DNA of 64,000 bases from Phoronis australis (Eukaryota; Phoronida; Phoronidae). The notes below the pieces were generated by a model, which saw only the letters and a list, made by a program, of their open reading frames with translations, did no database searches and had not been told where the DNA came from. Shown piece after piece: positions 33,341 through 46,362 of the stretch; position 1 is the stretch's first letter; each line of letters opens with the position of its first letter. The DNA is taken from the NCBI GenBank assembly GCA_002633005.1, contig NMRA01000347.1, positions 165,031 to 229,030 of the forward strand. The letters run 5' to 3'. A program made the translations under genes and the position numbers.

Positions 33341-35260
33341 GTGCTAGACTCCTCATTCGCAAGTTAAGTGAAGACCCACAAACAAAAGATGAGATTGACG
33401 AATATATGGTGACAATGGGACACACACGAGTTATTTTGAGAACGTGTGCATTATAAAGTTGTTCAGTGCGAGTGTAGGGCAATCGTCATTGTGCAATGGC
33501 AGGCGGGAATACGGGATTCGCTGACAGAGCACGCTCAGTTTACAGTACAATGATATCCATGCAACGTGCTCCTTTGAGCTTGCGTTGCACTCGTTGCCTT
33601 GCACTCGTCGCTATTACAATGCACACATGACCCAAGAAGTCATCACTGCTGATGTCTATACCGACAATGTACGTGTTTGCAAATTACACAATGGGTTGTT
33701 ATACTATTTTCGGATTTACACCTGGATATTAATGGTACATATACACCTGGATATTAAGGAGACGATCGCATTGCACTCGTACGAATGGCGTTCTTGAACA
33801 AATTAGCGGGCCTGTCCAGGATTCAGACAGTGATAATAACTACAATTTTATTTTCAAAACCATGAAAAGCAAAAATTTTTGAACTACAAATGTGCCTATT
33901 TATGTCGTTAATTCACACAGGGAAGAAAAATGGTGACGTAAACGCATGTGTATTGAGAAGTGTCCCTCTAGGACATGTACATCTGTGTTTTAGTAGAAAT
34001 GCCACAGTGATATCTGTGCACACTTTGAGATGAACGTGTTCCGAAAGGATCACGTTGGGCTGTACCGTACACAGCGTGATTGCAAGATTTCCATTAAAAA
34101 ACAGATATGGTTGGAATTCAATGAATCCAGGTACAGAATGAAGACCAAAACCCTAGACCCCTTTAAAATCAGTGCCAAAGCGAGCAACCACCTATCAATG
34201 GGCACACTAAGACGTCGGTGGATGCACAAGTTACATGTCATTTTTCGCTAGGTTCAATATCTTCGAAGGTCTACTGCTACACCGAAATTTCACTAACTCC
34301 GAAGCTCCGCTACTCAAAAAGTTCACTACCCGGATTGTTCACTATTCCGAAGTTTCACTGCACCGGATGTTCATTACTGCAAAGGTTGCACCACTGTTCC
34401 CGATGCGCAGAGTGACTGAGAACTTGGGTATGGTGCGAACTGCGATTTCTATCGGCGTGCTTTAAAAGAATTCAATCGTCACTTTTTTCAAGGTAACACA
34501 GGTGACAAGGCAACACAGTCCCATTCAGTGATGACATGCGCTCTAACGAATTTATAATTAGGGGGTAATGTGTACGTGATAAAGTGCATGGGGCGGGTAA
34601 TGCGAACGTAAACACGCTGATTTTGCCATAAATCTCTCAACCGCTGTTGTACTAGGGACAGTTTTACATTATGGCAAATTTGTAAAAAAATACCATGTCA
34701 TGATCGACAGATAAATTTAAATGGGCCAGAGGGTATTTTTAGTGACGTCAACATCAAATAGCATCTACGAAGTAACTGAATGAAGTTAGCAGGGTGCCCA
34801 GTCGGTCAAGTCAGTGACGCAGGCCAATTGGCAATAGGGACTTGAAACAGGCACGAATGGGAGAATTTTGAAATCTCTATCGACCGAGTAGGACTACATT
34901 GACCATGTAAGGGGGCGAGGCATTGCTTATAGTACCCTCTTGTGGACCCACTATTATATCTAACGGCTTTATGAAACAATTATTCATTTGTACAACTCGG
35001 TATTAATCCTAACAGTCTTGACCCTTGTCAAGTTTTCACATGGAGCGCTTGTAAAACTACGAAGAATATCAATCCCTCACCCGCTAGTGTAGATAGCATA
35101 GGGTCCCAGAGAACAGAAAAGCACATGGTTGTACATACCTTAAAGGACATTTTCTGCAAGATAGTGTTCAGAAAATTTAATTTCAAGCATTTTAGGTAAA
35201 TAGACAATTTCCAAGTCTGGTCTACACTTCACCTGTTGGTCACATCTCTGGAAAGTTTTC

Positions 35261-35335
35261 TGCCCCAACCCGCACTCGAATCTGATAATCCTACATGTAT
35301 AGACGCTCTAGCTAACTGAAAAATCGGGACCACCA
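35261..35335 (-). mobile_element. Degenerate tRNA-like repeat (copy 1)
   Basis: Counterpart of 58491-58565 with a damaged T-arm and extra bases around CTACATGTATAG. It has no prospect of being a working tRNA. Confidence 0.5.
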
Positions 35336-35849
35336 ATCAGATTAGTAGTGGACATCTCATTCTTGAAGGCGTGAGATAAATAGTATGCCACCAGCTTATT
35401 GTTTAGCTCTTTTAGCTCTCGGTATTTTTCTAGTTATTATAGTATAATACGGAGTTTCCACATATTCTTATGATATTTGTACTTGTTGATTAAGTTATTT
35501 TTAGAGCATTCATAATATATTTTTTCTAATATTTCGCTGGTTTTGGACCCTACATCAACATGGGAGATCTTATTGGATCGAATCGGATGCCCTATAAAAT
35601 CTAATGCGACCGATATAGAATTTGTTACCAGAAATTATGCAAAAATTCCTATGACGATTAACAAAAGCAATTTTAAGGTTGACGTTTGAAATTATCCATG
35701 TTCCGTGTATCATGTCACTTTTTCTTCCCTTCATAATTGCCCACAATTATATAAAAACAACGGGCAAGCGATCAAGTGTTATGGCAATTCACACCAACAG
35801 GTAGCGCGATTTTTCTCTTGTCAACAACATTTTAGATTGTTCATGTTTC

Positions 35850-36049
35850 ATGCTGCCCGATAAGTGCAAGATTTTCATAATCGTGAAAGACTACTATAAC
35901 TTCGAGTTTCCATTGAACTTGTAAGATGATGTGTTGTTTTTTTTAGAGAATTCAAACTGTTCTTGAAGTAGTTCAAACTTCATTATCGAGTCAATTTGGT
36001 ATTAGACACTTCCACTCAGTGTCTTCAGACACTTTCTCAAAAGAATAAC
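35850..36049 (+). pseudogene. Broken counterpart of the open frame at 59093-59298
   Basis: The same peptide can be read: KIFIIVKDYYNFEFPLNL and, after a stop and a T-run, VLEVVQTSLSSQFGIRHFHS with the same terminal SKE and stop. The in-frame TAA after PLNL and the local length change break it in this copy. The protein family is not recognised. Confidence 0.4.
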
Positions 36050-39000
36050 ACACCGGCTGCTATATCATGGTGTAAGAATCGTGAGGCAGTCAGGATATAT
36101 ACAATAATTTAGATTTGAAATTACCTAGGAAGTTCAGTAAGATCGAACAAGATATTGTGCTGGAGTTCCTGTAGGATCCTGCAGGATACGAACTTGGGCC
36201 ATTCTCGAACAGCGATTTCTATGGAAAATTTAATAAGACACCATAAGAATTCCTGTAAGTGATGTTATAAGATGTTTTTGTAAGAGATGACTTGCCGTGC
36301 GACTGAAATCCGTACATACGCAGACAACGTGCACTTTCACACTTACTAAAGTGCTCGAGGTTGTGCCTCACGTTTTTAGGATTCCCAAATAGTGAGTGCA
36401 CAGCTGAACAGTAAAACTTCGATCACGAATTCCCTTACGAACAGTTGCGAACAATTTTTTACCGTTGTGCAGGCTTCTCAAAGTTCTTCCATCCTTAAAT
36501 TCGCAGCCAAATCGATGATTGTGTATAATTTTGGAATAAGGGGACAATTTTAGAACATCATATTTCTACGGTGTTGCCTCAAGTGGACTGTTATGGCGTT
36601 CGTAGGACCACCTTCCTTGTTTTATATACAAATATACTTTGAGTAGGCCTTCTTTCGACTGCGCGATTAGGTGCGTTTCGTTACACGCTCTTGGTTGTAG
36701 TGGTATTCCCGTGTCTTAAGACTAAGTGTCGGCATGTGTTTAATTTCGACTCGTGTGGAACAAGAGTGCCTTAAAAAGCCAACCCTGGATCGCCAGTCAA
36801 GTTAAGCCAGTGACATCTCCTGCGGCGTCATACGCCCAAGCGGAACTCTTAAACGTGACACAGACTTTCACGACAGGAGCACACCGGCATTGTAACTGGC
36901 TAACAGCCAATCGAAGCATTTCCGAAACAAGGGGCGCTGAACGGGCGATTGATGAGAGGAATCACTAAATTTTAATTGCTTTAGACGTGAGAGTAAATCC
37001 GTCGCTCACTTTTATATCATTGTTTGTCTAAGTTCAGGAGTTTAGTTAAAGTTACTCGGTAATACTTGGAACAATATGCCGAGAACTAGCCTCCAGGGGG
37101 CGCTTCGCAAAAATAACTTGAGACGTAGTTCAGAAATTTGGACTTACGCTCCACACAACTATTTTTGAAAAATAAATATCACTTGACCACGAATTCAAAG
37201 TCTCTGAGAATATTCATACTGATGGATATTGATATGATTTATGTAAATTATTTCTAGATTATGATTTAGTTTTTCATAATTACTTGGTTCAACCTTTACT
37301 GAGCGATTGCAAAATGGGAGCCTCAGACCAAGTTTCTATTTAAGTCTTAAGTCTTAAGTCACTTTCAGTGAAACAAACCCCTTAACTACATGCGCATCAT
37401 CAGGTTCATAAAACATACATTTTGTATACACACCTCAAGGCTATCGGTCATGATGCTGACATATGGCTCATACTGTAAACAGCTGGTGAAAGGTTGAAGA
37501 AACGTTGCTCACTAGAGCGAACTTAAGAACTAATGGCAAGCCATCTCATTTCTCAACTTATATCAACGTTATACCACAGCGATCCTTTCGTTCGCTACGG
37601 TACTGTGCAAACAATTCCATTGGTTAGAATCTATACACTGCTAGCCAATCCGATCACGCCGATCGTCAGTGAGCGTTTATTTCAGTATTTAACCGTCCTG
37701 CTACCGAATCAACCCTAGGGCCTACAGGATGTTCAATCGGTGCGTCGCTGCTACTGGGGTGGGGACATATTTTCGTTATTGGAAAGTCAATGCCGACAGT
37801 ATAAACCTATACACGCGCCAACACATGGAGGTCGCCATTACGTGATTACGTGTCCGAGCAACACTAAGGCAGTGAAAACAGAGCAGTTCAACACCAGCAA
37901 TAGCGTAAAGTTGAATCACATTCAAGCCATTTAAATATTGTCAGAGTCGCAGTCTAATTCATTACCAACGTCACTGGTTATAGGTCAGTATTTTGAGATA
38001 ATGCAGGACTCTGTTTACATGTACAAAACTAAATCAAATTGAGAGGATTTCGTCTGCTTCGGGTTGTGATTCGGAGACGAGCAGAGTCGCCGACAGAGGG
38101 CAATGTAATGCAAAGAACTTGATCAACATGCTTGATCAACAATACACTTGAATATGAATACCTTCACTAGTTATTTAAATTCCTCTCATACTCCCAACTC
38201 TACAAACATGCACAAATCTCATAGCAGTGAGAAAAACAATTATATTTATTGCACGATGTCTAAATATTAAAACTTATCATTAACAACCGGCGTCATGATT
38301 GTGACACTTTTGATAAATTTCATCTAGACACAAACTTTATAAAACGGTCCCAGAAAGTTTCATGTTTCTTTAAATAATACATAGGCGTGGGAAAGTAACA
38401 CCTCGGTCGATATCAACTCGCTAACTTAAAACGCCAAACATAAAAAAGCGATTTGAATCACCACTTAGCACACATGTTTGTGTGTAGCAATTATTCAAAT
38501 AATTTGTAGTTTTTGATTCGTCCGGCTCCAGTGCTTGGGGCACAATCAGTTTCATCAATATTTGAGAAATGGCACCATCGTTTTTTAAACAAAACTTGCA
38601 TTTGACCCACCTTTCTTCAATTACAGTTATTGATGCTGTATTAAGGAGTCCGATTGATCATCGAGTGTAAGCACATTTCATTTCGTGTCTCCTCTAGCTT
38701 GTCATTTTTGGAAACCATTTTGTTTTTTGTCCGTCTTCACCCATCTCGGTTTCACGAAGTTGCTCAACGGCGACTTGGGTAGCATGATCGCGATGTGTGT
38801 GTACACGTAATTCAATCACCAATGGAGTTTAGAATTAAAGTTATTTTGAAAGTAGAATATTCAGCTAGTACCATAGCTAGATGCAAAGCTCGCAGTTGTT
38901 ATTTTTGTCGTATACCGTAGTCCAGCGGACCAGGTCACGCGGCACACTTCATTATGATTATTCATTAACCGTGATGACCCCTTCCTATTGTCGAAGTTAG

Positions 39001-40460
39001 CTGTGTCGATGGAGTCAGACAGACAAAACTTTTAAATGAGATTTTAGTAGCAACGTCATGTTAGAAGCAAAGAGCACGCATGACAATTACCTAAAGTATC
39101 ACTGACCACTGTTTGGAGAGTTACCATGCTCAAAGTTACTGCGATTAACAAAGTCATTAACCATTTAAGCTGGGATTATTCTCTTTATGCTTGCCTTATG
39201 GTATTGCTGTGACGAAGTTGGCCATTTCTGGTACATGTAGATAGGTAAGCACCACTCTCATTGGTTAATGTCTGGAAAATGCGGTTTATACAGCCAATGG
39301 AAAGAGGGGTTACATGCAGAAAACAACATTAATACTGCATAGACATAATGTAGTAGTTTTGCACTTAATCTGCAATTAGATACCTGTTGTTCGATTCCCA
39401 GTTGGGGATCCAGATTTTTCTGTGAATATTTGATAAATTAGTACATGCACGTGGTAGATGCATGTGGTTCCTCAAAAGGTTTAATAACTTTTGAGAAACC
39501 ATATGCATCTCGAGTTGTCCCTGTATTGTGGCCGATGGAGACCTTTGAGCATAAATACTAAAATAAGGTTGTGATGAGTATGCAGCATGCAAAATAAAAC
39601 TGGACAGAGCAAGAGTGAACTTCTTTTTAGTGCTTTGTCAATGACTCCCAGATTTTTCGCAGAACTCTTTTCACGGAATTTGTCTTTGAAAGATCATTTA
39701 GTTTAGCTACCGCCGACATGGCGTTAACAGCGTGGTTTACAAGTTGCAGCAACGAGATGTCATCGTTAGTTGTCGTTACACATTCACTAAGCTATACAAC
39801 AGGTACAAGTATCTTTAGAACATACAGTACTTGTTATGAAGACAAGCAACCGGGACTTATTAAATTGGCACCATTTTAACGATATTTTATGGACGTGAAA
39901 ATAAATCACCTCAAATACAAGTCACAAGTCAAATAGATTGACCGACATATCATTATTACCCCGGATAGCCTTGTTTTGCAAATTTATTGAATTACATTTT
40001 CAAGTTTATTTCTCGTAAAGATCACCAATCCATTTCAACAGAACTCTTATGGCACATGGCATCGTAAGTTAACAAATACAATAATCATATAATATCTAAG
40101 ATCGCATTTCTTTCCTCTTTTGCATTTCATGTTTTCTTTGAAATACTTTGGACAATTAAAAAAGACGTATGAAATATCCAAGGTTAATATTTCTAATGTT
40201 TTAAGATAAGCATATCTGGCGGATGTCTGCATAAAGCGGGACTTGCAGTAGCATGCGTTTCATTTTTTATCCTTGTCATATGTCTATCTTAATGTATGAC
40301 ATCCATTGACCATTATTGTGAGCTGAAGTGAACAAACGCGCGAATGCAACCTTATCCCAGACAAGTAACTTACTTTTTTATATCTACAGGCAAGTTTTTC
40401 ATATCTACGGGTAAGTCGTTTTTGCATAATGTTTGCACACCAAGACCTGCCTCCCGTTTT

Positions 40461-40592
40461 GTAACGCGCTAGGACCTCGCTAAAAAGCAAGACTTCGCGA
40501 GATTACGTGAGATATTTCCGTGTGTTTTGAATGAGGTCACGTTATTTTGGCTTGATTTTAGCTAGGTCCTAGCTTACGTCCTAGCGTTACTG
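40461..40592. mobile_element. Short inverted-repeat element, GTAACGC-CTAGGACCTCG family
   Basis: The left end GTAACGCGCTAGGACCTCGC is matched inversely by GTCCTAGCGTTAC at the right end, with another inverted CTAGGTCCTAG inside. Related sequences lie at 42222-42290 and 54335-54400 on the opposite strand. Non-coding. Confidence 0.55.
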
Positions 40593-42221
40593 AACGCACG
40601 CCTGGTTTGCGTGGCAAATCTGGGAAATAGCTTTAGCGGTCCAACTCGTGACAGGTCTGTCGGAACTCGTTTACAAACTGCAATTCTTTAGTTCCACACC
40701 AGGATTTGTCCTGACAGAACTGAAACATGATATAAGTATTGAAGTCCTACTGCTTGTCCACTTGTTCTACAAGCTCGAAATTGAATATCATAACGAATTT
40801 CAATTATTTGCATGATAACGCTTCATAAGTTTTAGCCACTACGTGACTACAGGTGTATTCTGGATTATATTTCCGCGAGCTGCATCATTTCAAAAATGTT
40901 ATACACCATTTCTATTTTAGGATGAAAAGAAATCCCCAAATTTAACATTCATGCATGAGGCTAGGTAAATCGTCGAGTCTGCAATTTTCATATTTCGAAT
41001 TTTTCCATGCATATTAAGTTAGACATGAAAGCCAAAAACGAAAGTTAGCTCTGATCTCTACCCCTTCTCAATTTGAACCTGCGCTCACAGAATATAAATC
41101 CACCACCAGTATCAATTTTAGCCTAGACCTCGTGCTTTTTTGAAAATCTGAATAGAGGCATATCGGCAATTATTGAAACTCCTGGTGATGATTTTCTAAA
41201 AGCCATGCAACGGGGAAAACAAATCCCGCTCTATTTTTGCTCCTCTCTGTCGGATGGATTTTACTGAAAAGGTGAACAACAGAAAATGAAGCGCCACCGA
41301 TTGTCAAGAACAGACTGGAACCAACCATGGTTTTTGGACTATCGTGACTTTTTGAAACTAGAATTTGATATGTCTTGGCTGCAAAATTTTCCTGTTTTTG
41401 ATAGAGAAAGGAAACGTTCAGGACTACTTCTGTTCTTTGGCCAAAAATTGACCTCTTTCGTTCCTGTCTTAAATATCCACGATATCTGAAGGAAAACATC
41501 TTGATGTTGTTATTAGCATTTTAACGACAAATATTTATAAGTGTTTTCATCACTATAACTATTTCTACAACACATGAATGTCGTCTGCAAACAATGGACA
41601 CTATATATCATTTAAACCATTATTCACTGTTAAACTTCGGGTACTACTCTGTACCATTTCCAAGTCATTTAAAATAGAAATAACAAAACGAGATATTTGA
41701 CAGCCCTGACCCATGTGTCACTATTGTGTGGTATGCAAGATTGAGCATTTCCATAAATAGATTATAAAACATAGATTTTACCAGTTATACCATATTTTAT
41801 CATTTTAGAGCTCAGACAATGTCACCCTATCCACTCAAAATGCTTTTTGGAAGTCAACGAAACGGCATTAAAATGTACCCCTATTTCTTGAAACGTATTC
41901 CTTCATCAGTGTGTTTAAAACACACATGTTGTCCATCGTGCAACATCCGTTGAAGAATCATACTTGACTTAACTGATTACAGGTGTATATCGAATTTAAA
42001 AACAAATCCGCATGGAACGGGTGTTGCGGCCTTCACAAGTAAATAATGAAAATGGCAATTTTGCCGAAAACGAGTGACATGCGCAGAGGGTTGGTTGTTC
42101 GAGAGCTGGTTAAGCACTGCCAGTAGACCTAAATGTGGGATAGAGATTGAGTTTAGTAATTGTCTTAAGACGAGAAAAGACTAGCCAAAGTCGCATGTGC
42201 TCTCATTGAAAATATACACAG

Positions 42222-42290
42222 ATATCTCGCGAGATCTCGCAAGATTTTGCATTTCTATCGAGATACTAGCGTTACTGAGCTATACCCTAG
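42222..42290. mobile_element. Partial member of the GTAACGC-CTAGGACCTCG family
   Basis: Read on the minus strand it gives CAGTAACGCTAGTATCTCG followed by GCAAAATCTTGCGAGA, matching the left end of the element at 40461. Only one end is recognisable. Confidence 0.45.
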
Positions 42291-43007
42291 ACTCGTATCT
42301 CCCAGATCTATGGTGTGCTGCCAGCCTGTCTACATTGTGTGTGATTTATGGCGATGTGAGTACATGCTTGGATTTGTGGAATCCTTTCTAATTATTTAAC
42401 AAGCATATGTGTATGAATATCGAGTGTTTTTCTACAACCGAAAACTTCCATTTTTCTGTACCCCACCTCTCGATTCTAAGCCATCGCCTATGTTTAGCTT
42501 GGCCATGCTATTGTAGTCCAATACTTAAGTGTTTAATGTGAATAGACCTTTTGCATATGTGGTCAACAACCTCATGTGCAGTCTCTATAATTAATTGAGG
42601 AATAAGTTCTGCAACATGCCTTCTGTGTTCCGATACGCTCTGCTGACGGTCACACCCACTGATAGTGGGGCCCCCCTTGCGGTGGGCTGATCCCTGAGTT
42701 GACCTACAGGTATGTCAACTAAACTAAGTGGTCGGTCATCTGATTCATGTGTGACCTGGACTGGTATCTTATTTTTGTGTTAGAAGTATTCTTTGTTGAC
42801 ATTTTTCGTTCTACTTTGATACTAACTCAAGATAGTTGTGTACTGGACTATATTCCATTATATTATAGTTTATGTCGTAGTTTTCGCTTGACGAGCCCTG
42901 TGCTAAAGCAATAAAGATTGAATGTGAAATTTTGAGTTTTGCTGGAGTTTGAAGTTCGAACTTGGCTATAACGTATCTTCGGGGAAAGTTCATAAGTCGA
43001 TCGTACA

Positions 43008-44165
43008 TGTTGATGCAGTCTTCGTCAGGGTGGCGAAAGTTATTTGGCTCACCTAAACACTAGAAGAACCAGTGTCCATTACCAAACCAGCGCTATTACC
43101 CTCTACTGACAATAACAGTTAATGTCATCCTATAATCTGATCAGGCTTGATAGCATCAGGAAACTAAGAAGCATTCTGTATTCATAGTTAAATACATTTT
43201 AGTATTTTTATTGTCTTAACAAAGGTAGCCTCGTCGGTCCTCATAAGTGGCCCTCAGCACATTTCTTTCCATTCATAAGGTCAGGATCTAAAACCAGGAG
43301 GCAGGCGACAAATACTACACTGGACACCAAAATCGAAACGACTGTATTTTTCATGATCTCTCCTGATTTTTTTTCTTTGAAATCTTAGTCACCCCAATGC
43401 ATTTGATAGAGTGATGCGATACAAGTTGTATATTTGTGTTTTCAGGGCCGTCATCACGCATTTCCATCGACGGTTACTTGGCGAGGGTGCAAGGGCAGCT
43501 CTGAGAAGTACCGGGGGTATCCCTGTAGTGTTTGGGTCTTGTTTCACAGACTCACTGTGAACTCTGTTCCCGTCCATTGTCAAGGTAAGCATTGTTGCAA
43601 AAATTCAAATTTTAAATTAAAAGGTGTGCATCTGGCTCTACATGTATCTCAAATCACAAGGGACAAGGGGCATCTAGATCTAGGCCATATTTCAGTGGTG
43701 TCCCTGGATCTGGGCTTTATCTCGATGGCCAGTAGCGGCATAAACTCGGAAATCATCTGATGGCAGTTTTGATTTTTGTATAAATGCTTCACCTGAACAG
43801 GAAATGGAGGTAGGTCCTGTGGAAACCACAACATGTACTGATGACGTACAATGTACATGTACGTGGTAAAATTGTGATTATTATCATTATCGTTGTCATT
43901 ATTATTATTGTTATATTTTTGTGCACTTCTACAAGATCTACTTTCATTTGCTGTAGTGTTTCATTTCTCAGACATACATGTATAATAAAATACATAAAAT
44001 GCCGTCAAGCATTTAGATGTTGTGAGCATGCATCAAAGATATCTTCCATTTGAATGTTCATTTTTTATTTTGCATTAAGTACACTGTATGCTATCTCGCA
44101 TCTGCCCTTTATTGCTTTCCTAATGATCAGCTACCAACTACTTTGACTGTTCAGAGGTGCCACCT
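43008..44165. repeat. Mosaic paralogue of the QSOX/lectin locus
   Basis: Segments similar to four separate parts of the QSOX locus follow one another in the original order. 43008-43150 matches the lectin exon 2 region (about 5970-6115). 43195-43445 matches about 8260-8500. 43446-44135 matches 9594-10200. About 44136-44165 resembles 11590. The lectin exon copy keeps EPNNFRHPDEDC on the minus strand but then runs into unrelated sequence, so it is truncated. The lectin exon 1, most of the minisatellite, and the last QSOX Erv exon are missing. Confidence 0.8.
43446..43584 (+). pseudogene. Orphan copy of a QSOX Erv exon
   Basis: The exon is 139 nt with the same acceptor (GTGTTTTCAG) and donor (CAAG|GTAAGC) as 9594-9732, and no stop codon. 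It reads [20 protein letters not shown], but VKW became VTW, FHTL became FHRL and the last residues changed. None of the other exons of the domain is nearby, so it cannot form a complete Erv domain. It is probably an exon relic, although it could still be spliced into something. Confidence 0.8.
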
Positions 44166-44184
44166 GTCAACCAATGCTTGTTTG

Positions 44185-44450
44185 GTCACACGCCCGTTTT
44201 GTTGTCCATTAATGTTCTTCGAAACTTGCGTAGAAAATGTCTGAATACAAACATTACAGTAAATGTCACGTGGATACCTGGGCAATTCGTGCATTTCCAA
44301 AGTAACATGCTGGGTTACTACAAAATGCGTCATCACTCTATAATGCGAGCACATTCTGCTATTTCCGGATTTATACCTGCATTGTACGGGACGATTGCAT
44401 TGTATTTGCATCTGTTCAAACATACATACATGTACTTTAAAGGCTGTTTT
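44185..44450 (-). pseudogene. Third, partial copy of the TauE/SafE gene 5' region
   Basis: The minus strand gives TQVSKNINGQQNG plus the acceptor TGTTTGTATTCAG, matching exon 1 of both full genes (33135 and 56513). The upstream part (about 44330-44410) resembles the region upstream of those genes. Similarity stops after about 50 bases of the exon, so the rest of the gene is absent. It directly follows the QSOX-derived mosaic. Confidence 0.7.
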
Positions 44451-44542
44451 TAAACCTGGAACTTGGCTTAATTTCTGAACATGAGTGAGGACAAAGTTGT
44501 GACAAATTGCCTGATTTATTGTTTTTGATAAAGGGAGTCTTC

Positions 44543-44708
44543 ATGGGCAGATCCAGGATTTTGAGTGGGGGGTAGGGCAGAGTATTAGTCAGGATTTTGC
44601 ACGTCAGATATTAGCAACTCCAAACGGCCAAATGAAATTTGGGAGAATTTTAGGAGGGGAGGGGCATGGCCCCCTTGGCCACCGAACTCTCTAAATCCTC
44701 CACTGGTC
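44543..44708. mobile_element. hAT-like MITE (CAGATCCAGGATTTT type)
   Basis: It starts GGGCAGATCCAGGATTTTGA and ends TAAATCCTCCACTGGTC, which are inverted repeats of the CAGNGGCGGATCCAGGA type common in hAT-derived MITEs. The interior is G-rich and non-coding. Related elements lie at 55676-55950 and at the right edge of the window. Confidence 0.65.
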
Positions 44709-45975
44709 TTGACGCAAATATTTTCCATTTTGGAGTCAGGTCAGTTCAAGAACTTAACGTCACCAACTTCAAAGTTGGTGACTAGCCTTGTTTCAAGCTT
44801 ACAGTGGAACTTGTACGCTAATTCCTTATCTCTGTGATTGCTTGGTCAAATTAGTTAGAAACACAACAAATATCGACCATGTGAGTATGAAGACCGTTGA
44901 AAATTGCAAAATGTTTTGAAGAGCGAGTTTTTGTATCGCCGGAAAATGAACCGACGTAAATCTTTCAACCACGTGCAGTAAGTATCATAACGTGGTGTTG
45001 GGGGATAACATTGCATGATGCGGACTACGTGAGCTCCCAAGGTACGTCATTAGTGCAAAGGTCACACATTTGCTGAACGTTTTTCACATTTATAAGTTGT
45101 TTAGGCTTTGCTATACGGTAGCATAGTTAGGAGCATGCAAATGCATCTTTAAGGTAATTTTAACACACACAGGCACAAAATTTGTATATCTGTAATTTTA
45201 ACACCATGTGGTCAAACGTGTTTACATGTATACTTTTGATATCTACGTGTATTTCGATGTTTACCCTTTTGTACCGGGGTCAATGGACTGAAAGGATTCC
45301 AGAAATGTCTGAAATCAGACCGTAACAACGAGTGATACTACACGGATCGACCAGCAGGACTGTCATCCAATGAATGTCGAGTCCTACAGCTTGCATAATA
45401 GATAAGACATTTGATTGAAGTTATTCTTACAGAGGGCGCTAGCGAATAAGTTACTGCTTCATTGTTACTTAAATAACAACACGCTTCACTTGCATTAATT
45501 AATGGTTATTAAATAACAAATTAATCCCTGGATTTAATCATCCTTTCTCCACCCACGCACTATCTCAAAGCGTAGTTTCCATTTAAAATAAGCCCACACG
45601 CAACATCTGACAGATATCATGTTTTAGGCTTCACATCTGGTGTAAGCAACGTATGTCGCAGTTAGGCAAATGGATACTGAACCCTGTTTTGTTCAGTGAA
45701 GTTACCTTACAATAATTCTGTTATTTGTTATTGGCTAATCTTGGCAGGGTAGAAGCATTTCTTTACTGTGTCACTCTGAGGATCCTTGTCGCATACATGT
45801 ATGGGACGTGGGCACTGTCTTGACCCTCAGCCATTGATTAATTTGTCTGATTTGGCTGATTTAGCCAACTTTGTCAGCTATTGAACTTGTTCCAAATTTC
45901 TAAATGTTAATGATTTTTAAGGGAAGAAGATGGCTCTCAAACGGTGATGGTTTATGCATTTTTGAAGAAACGGAA
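44709..45975. other. Intergenic, nothing recognised
   Basis: No gene or repeat was identified apart from a CTCF-like core near 45431. Confidence 0.5.
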
Positions 45976-45979
45976 ACGA

Positions 45980-46362
45980 GGCTGAGTTAGGTTGAAGACA
46001 ACTGTGTCCACCGTAACCGAGTCATCAGACAAGCTTCCCAGCACTCTAAACGCGACAAATACTCTCTTCAGGCTAAGAACCGGCCACTACCAGCTGCTCT
46101 CCCATATGCATCGCCTGAAAATCTCACACACAGACGAGTGCCCCTGTGGCACTGGCCCCCAGACACCTGAGCATATATATGTACTGCAGAGCTGCCCTAC
46201 GTTCGATACCCTAAGGCGCCAGACATGGCCCAGTCCGGTGGAACTCAAGGTAAAACTGTGGGGCCCGACGGCATCATTGCGGCGAACGGCAGACTTCGCC
46301 CCAAAGACCAGACTGACTATCTAAGCTACATGGCCGGGAACGCTGAAGAAGAAGAAAAATTG
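45980..46362 (+). mobile_element. 5'-truncated LINE 3' end (reverse transcriptase C-terminus)
   Basis: The open frame contains LFRLRTGHYQLLSHMHRLKI, then DECPCGTGPQTPEH and SCPTFDTLRRQTW. This R-x-R-T-G-H, CPCG, TPEH and CP series is the zinc-knuckle end of the RT/RNase H polyprotein of non-LTR retrotransposons. The frame stops at 46324 and is followed by GAAGAAGAAGAAA, a typical LINE tail. The rest of the element is absent, as expected for 5' truncation. Confidence 0.75.

Larger units (their letters stand above)
28300..37440. repeat. Segmental duplication, copy 1
   Basis: This block is repeated in direct orientation at about 51636-60644, with outlying matches at 47605-47715 (to 28190-28290) and 63301-63366 (to 37350-37427). 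Shared landmarks include the start GGTGTGTCAATTTAGAA, the whole TauE/SafE gene, a tRNA-like repeat, and the CTCAGACCAAGTTTCTA near the right end. Coding exons are far more similar than the rest. Apart from the TauE gene and items listed separately, the block has no recognised gene. One example is the frame at 36753-36968, which is similar in copy 2 but of unknown meaning. Confidence 0.9.
37441..43007. other. Intergenic between duplication copies, no gene recognised
   Basis: About 5.5 kb of AT-rich sequence. The only structured items are two members of a short transposon family (40461-40592 and 42222-42290). The frame at 41170-41499 (minus) has a hydrophobic stretch but no family signature, and 37533-37718 has none either. 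Confidence 0.55.

Noticed and set aside
41170-41499. Minus-strand frame with a glycine-rich hydrophobic stretch, considered as a further TauE relic
   Set aside because: The resemblance is limited to a few residues (TMV-GS, GG-FSV-VH) and lacks the EGGGAVAFP motif or matching splice sites, so chance is likely.
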